Shown piece after piece: positions 61,858-64,000 of a stretch of 64,000 nucleotides of DNA. The position numbers and the translations under genes are program-made. The notes under the pieces are model-generated. The model ran no database searches. It was not told the DNA's origin and saw only the letters and a list, made by a program, of their open reading frames with translations. Numbering within the stretch: position 1 is the first letter of the stretch; every line of letters starts with the position of its first letter. The DNA comes from Ignavibacteriales bacterium (GTDB lineage Bacteria; Bacteroidota; Ignavibacteria; Ignavibacteriales; Ignavibacteriaceae): the NCBI GenBank assembly GCA_016707285.1, contig JADJIA010000007.1:62001-126000 (forward strand), given 5' to 3'.

Positions 61858-62586
61858 ATGAAGAGAGAAATTCACGGTTGGTGGAGCCCACGGTTGGAAA
61901 AAAATATGGAAATTGTTGTGTATGGTCATTGGGGAAAACCCCTTTTGATGTTTCCAACTGCGGGTGCCGATTTTCTTGAGTATGAGCGGTTTCAACTGAT
62001 CGATGCTATTGCTCCCTATATTGAAGCGGGGAAAATTAAAGTTTTTTCGATTAACAGCATTAATAATGAGAGTTGGCTCAACAATTCGATGATGCCCCAC
62101 CACAAAGCTCTTAGACACATGACTTACAATTATTATGTAACTGATGAGGTTGTGCCTTTCATCCACACTAATTGTGGTGGTCTTCAACCAATAATGCTTA
62201 CGGGTGCATCATTAGGGGCACTGCATGCAGCAAACATCTTTTTCAGAAGTCCAAATCTTTTTGCGGGAACCATTCCGATGAGTGGCTATTATGATCTGAA
62301 GTCATATACAAAAGGCTATTACGACGAGAATGTCTATTTTAATTCACCTGTCGATTATCTTTCAAATCTCGGGGATGAAAATCTCTTGAATCAGATGAGA
62401 CACGGGAAAAGAATAATTATTGCAACAGGGCAGGGCGAATATGAGGCACCACAAGGCTCGATCAATCTTTCGAACATCCTGAGAAGCAAAGGGATTCCAC
62501 ACGAACTTGAGATTTGGGGTCACGACATGCCACATGACTGGCCCACATGGCGAAAGATGCTTCCATATTTTATTAGTAAACTTTAA
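61858..62586 (+). CDS. Esterase-D-like alpha/beta hydrolase
   Basis: A 242-residue cytoplasmic alpha/beta hydrolase of the PF00756 (esterase) type. It begins HGWWSPRLEKNMEIVVYGHWGKPLLMFP; the nucleophile elbow is LTGASLGALHAAN (Ser near residue 119); an Asp follows in the family position, and the catalytic His is in WGHDMPHDWPTWR near the C terminus. The WxHDxPHDWPxWRKMLP ending is common in a bacterial subgroup whose substrate is unknown. It is coupled to the LytTR gene upstream and ends 4 nt before the convergent HisH-like gene. Confidence 0.82.
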   Translation: MKREIHGWWSPRLEKNMEIVVYGHWGKPLLMFPTAGADFLEYERFQLIDAIAPYIEAGKIKVFSINSINNESWLNNSMMPHHKALRHMTYNYYVTDEVVPFIHTNCGGLQPIMLTGASLGALHAANIFFRSPNLFAGTIPMSGYYDLKSYTKGYYDENVYFNSPVDYLSNLGDENLLNQMRHGKRIIIATGQGEYEAPQGSINLSNILRSKGIPHELEIWGHDMPHDWPTWRKMLPYFISKL

Positions 62587-62590
62587 TTGG

Positions 62591-63160
62591 TCAGATCTCG
62601 AGAAAACTGTTCAGAATTAAATTTCCGGCGTTTCCCGAGTATTCAGGATTAAAGATTACCCCCATTATGTTACCCTTCTTATAAGCAGCAGGAATCCCGT
62701 TAAAACCGGTGATTACTGCTGCATTAAATTCATCAGATGAAGGTTTAAAAAGCTTTTCAAAATAGAGCCCTTCCAATTCTTCAGCTTCGATAAACATCAT
62801 CGAATTACAAAGTTTTGCACTGTATTTCCCCGGAAGCGGGGGAGAGTCCAATGGCAATGTGAGCGACAGGGGGAAAAATGCGAGACCTGAAGTTCCCGGC
62901 ACATGAGGATTTTCACACATAAGTGAAAAACCGTTGGCAATACCAAGCACTGGTTTTTGAATCATTTTTAACATTGAGAAGAGATTCAAAAGGTGAAGTC
63001 GTTTAAGTGCCTTTTTTATATCTGAACAATCCGGCAGGATTATTCTGTCGGCAGCAAGAATTTCACTTTCAACGGATGTGAATTTTTGATCCACTCCGAG
63101 CTTTTCGAGCTGGTATAAAAGGTAAGCCGGGCGTTCGCCATAGTCAATAATTGCTGTCAT
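62591..63160 (-). CDS. HisH-like glutamine amidotransferase fold without catalytic Cys and His
   Basis: A 189-residue class I amidotransferase-fold protein that aligns along its whole length with imidazole glycerol phosphate synthase HisH: IDYGERPAYLLYQLEKLG, ADRIILPDCSD, the elbow PVLGIANGFSLMCE, and the end GVIFNPEYSGNAGNLILNSFL. In true HisH the elbow reads GICxGMQ and the end FHPExSG. Here the nucleophile Cys is Ala and the catalytic His is Asn, while the Glu stays. It cannot hydrolyse glutamine by the known mechanism. No hisF or other his gene is near. It could be a regulatory or binding paralogue. Confidence 0.75.
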   Translation of the reverse strand: MTAIIDYGERPAYLLYQLEKLGVDQKFTSVESEILAADRIILPDCSDIKKALKRLHLLNLFSMLKMIQKPVLGIANGFSLMCENPHVPGTSGLAFFPLSLTLPLDSPPLPGKYSAKLCNSMMFIEAEELEGLYFEKLFKPSSDEFNAAVITGFNGIPAAYKKGNIMGVIFNPEYSGNAGNLILNSFLEI

Positions 63161-63185
63161 GTCACTTCATATTTGGTTTAAAATT

Positions 63186-63239
63186 ACAAAGCACACAGAA
63201 TCAAAAGAGATAATTCTCCATGATTTCTGTGTGCTTTGT
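63186..63239. terminator. Hairpin terminator between minus-strand genes
   Basis: Arms ACAAAGCACACAGAATCA and TGATTTCTGTGTGCTTTGT (one bulge) with a 17-nt loop. It lies downstream of the T9SS gene and just upstream of the HisH-like gene. Confidence 0.75.
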
Positions 63240-63251
63240 TTTTAAATAAGA

Positions 63252-64000
63252 TTATTTCAAGAGTTGCATTTTTCTTGATTCTTTAAACATTTTACCATCA
63301 ACGGATGTTGCGGTAATTGTATAAATATAACTTCCACTTGCGAGGTTGGCTGCGTTAAATTCAACCTGATGTGAGCCTGCTGCAAAATCTTTTGAGATCA
63401 GATTTGCAACTTCACTTCCCATCATATCGTAAACAGTAATATTAACTTTAGCTGGAGCCGGTAAAGCAAATTTTATACTGGTTGAGGGGTTGAATGGGTT
63501 AGGATAATTTTGATGCAGAGTGAAATCATTAACTGATGCAAAGTTCACTTCAATGGCACTTGTATAAACAAACTCACCATTTAGATCAATCTGACGAAGT
63601 CTGTAATAGTTTGTTCCGTTTATTGCTGAGTTGTCAGTGAATTTGTAAGAGTGTTCAGTTGTTGAAGTTCCGGCACCTTTAACAAATCCAATTTTGTTGA
63701 AAGTTAAACCGTCACTTGATCTTTCAACTTCGAAGCCCATGTTATTGGTTTCAGTTGAAGTTGACCAATCGAGAACAACGGTTTCACCCGACTGCTGAGC
63801 AGTAAATGTAGTGAATTCAACGGGAAGTGGAATGCTGCCTTCGTGAGCGCCTTTATATGGATAGAGCGGGCTTCTTGGTGAGCCATCGATATCAGTTGTT
63901 ATCTGCGCTATGGGCATTCCATGGAGGTCCCAGTCGCCGTTTGAAGCACCTGTGAGGTGAAGATCGGTATTGGAAACAAAATTGACCATTTTGTAAACTG
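63252..64000 (-). CDS. Secreted protein with T9SS C-terminal domain, C-terminal part, cut by window edge
   Basis: The frame is open to the last bases of the window, so the N terminus and signal peptide lie beyond it; the ATG at 63989 is internal. The visible 249 residues include a linker (GSPRSPLYPYKGAHEGSIP), a fibronectin-like domain that often precedes the sorting domain (LPVEFTTFTAQQSGETVVLDW, NNMGFEVERSSDG, YYRLRQIDLNGEF), and the type A T9SS domain (NYPNPFNPSTSIKFALP ... RKMQLLK). It is probably a large surface protein. The family of the missing part cannot be told. Confidence 0.85.
   Translation of the reverse strand, partial: VYKMVNFVSNTDLHLTGASNGDWDLHGMPIAQITTDIDGSPRSPLYPYKGAHEGSIPLPVEFTTFTAQQSGETVVLDWSTSTETNNMGFEVERSSDGLTFNKIGFVKGAGTSTTEHSYKFTDNSAINGTNYYRLRQIDLNGEFVYTSAIEVNFASVNDFTLHQNYPNPFNPSTSIKFALPAPAKVNITVYDMMGSEVANLISKDFAAGSHQVEFNAANLASGSYIYTITATSVDGKMFKESRKMQLLK

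Overview
The window looks like chromosome of a member of the Ignavibacteria / Bacteroidetes-Chlorobi superphylum. The main sign is the number of secreted proteins ending in a type IX secretion (T9SS) C-terminal domain with the NYPNPFNPST signature (minus-strand genes near 41 and 63.5 kb, plus-strand genes near 38 and 40 kb). A TonB receptor with a carboxypeptidase-like plug extension, a methyltransferase-like/sugar-transferase fusion, Mrp antiporter and complex I genes, and TAnnTTTG-like promoter elements agree with this. Base composition is AT-rich, and most of the window is ordinary, tightly packed chromosome.

Layout. 0-4 kb: the 3' end of miaA, a family 2 glycosyltransferase, an SdiA-regulated-like protein, a DUF4136 lipoprotein and a DUF1460 cell-wall amidase-like protein. 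3.9-10.9 kb: a complete oxidative pentose-phosphate / glucose-entry operon, gnd-zwf-pgl-glk-tal/pgi, with transaldolase and glucose-6-phosphate isomerase fused. 11-25 kb: PhoD-like phosphatase, sugar transferase, outer-membrane barrel, a six-PAS histidine kinase with a degenerate receiver, a triheme cytochrome, a minus-strand operon of GspL/PilN-like and GspM/PilO-like proteins with a receiver-DHp protein and a thioesterase, two lipoproteins and a GH13 amylase. 25-33 kb: TlpA-like thioredoxin, a full mrpABCDEFG Na+/H+ antiporter operon and a serine hydrolase.

33-42 kb is a surface-protein locus built from a degraded duplication. Gene Y (glycosidase-like plus beta-helix plus T9SS tail) is followed by gene Z (beta-helix plus T9SS tail), and the pair occurs twice. 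Copy A keeps most of Y but lost its signal peptide and is frameshifted, and its Z is broken. Copy B lost nearly all of Y but keeps Z intact. A repeat of about 410 bp, carrying an antisense fragment of a third T9SS gene, precedes each copy.

42-46 kb: ornithine aminotransferase, a PTS EIIA-like protein, an unknown protein, lgt and rlmB. 46-52 kb is an AT-rich accessory stretch bracketed by related intergenic repeats. It holds a small conserved ORF, two overlapping unknown ORFs, the wreck of a probable PD-(D/E)XK nuclease gene and a frameshifted DUF2779 (Cas4-like plus DEDD exonuclease) gene. 52-58 kb: aminotransferase, a frameshifted M16 peptidase and nuoGHI. 58-64 kb: TonB receptor, an inverted pair of 8-bp-based repeat arrays, a LytTR regulator, an esterase, a HisH-like protein lacking its catalytic Cys and His, and the 3' end of another T9SS protein.

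No tRNA, rRNA, CRISPR array or transposase was recognised. Family names come from recalled motifs, not from database searches.
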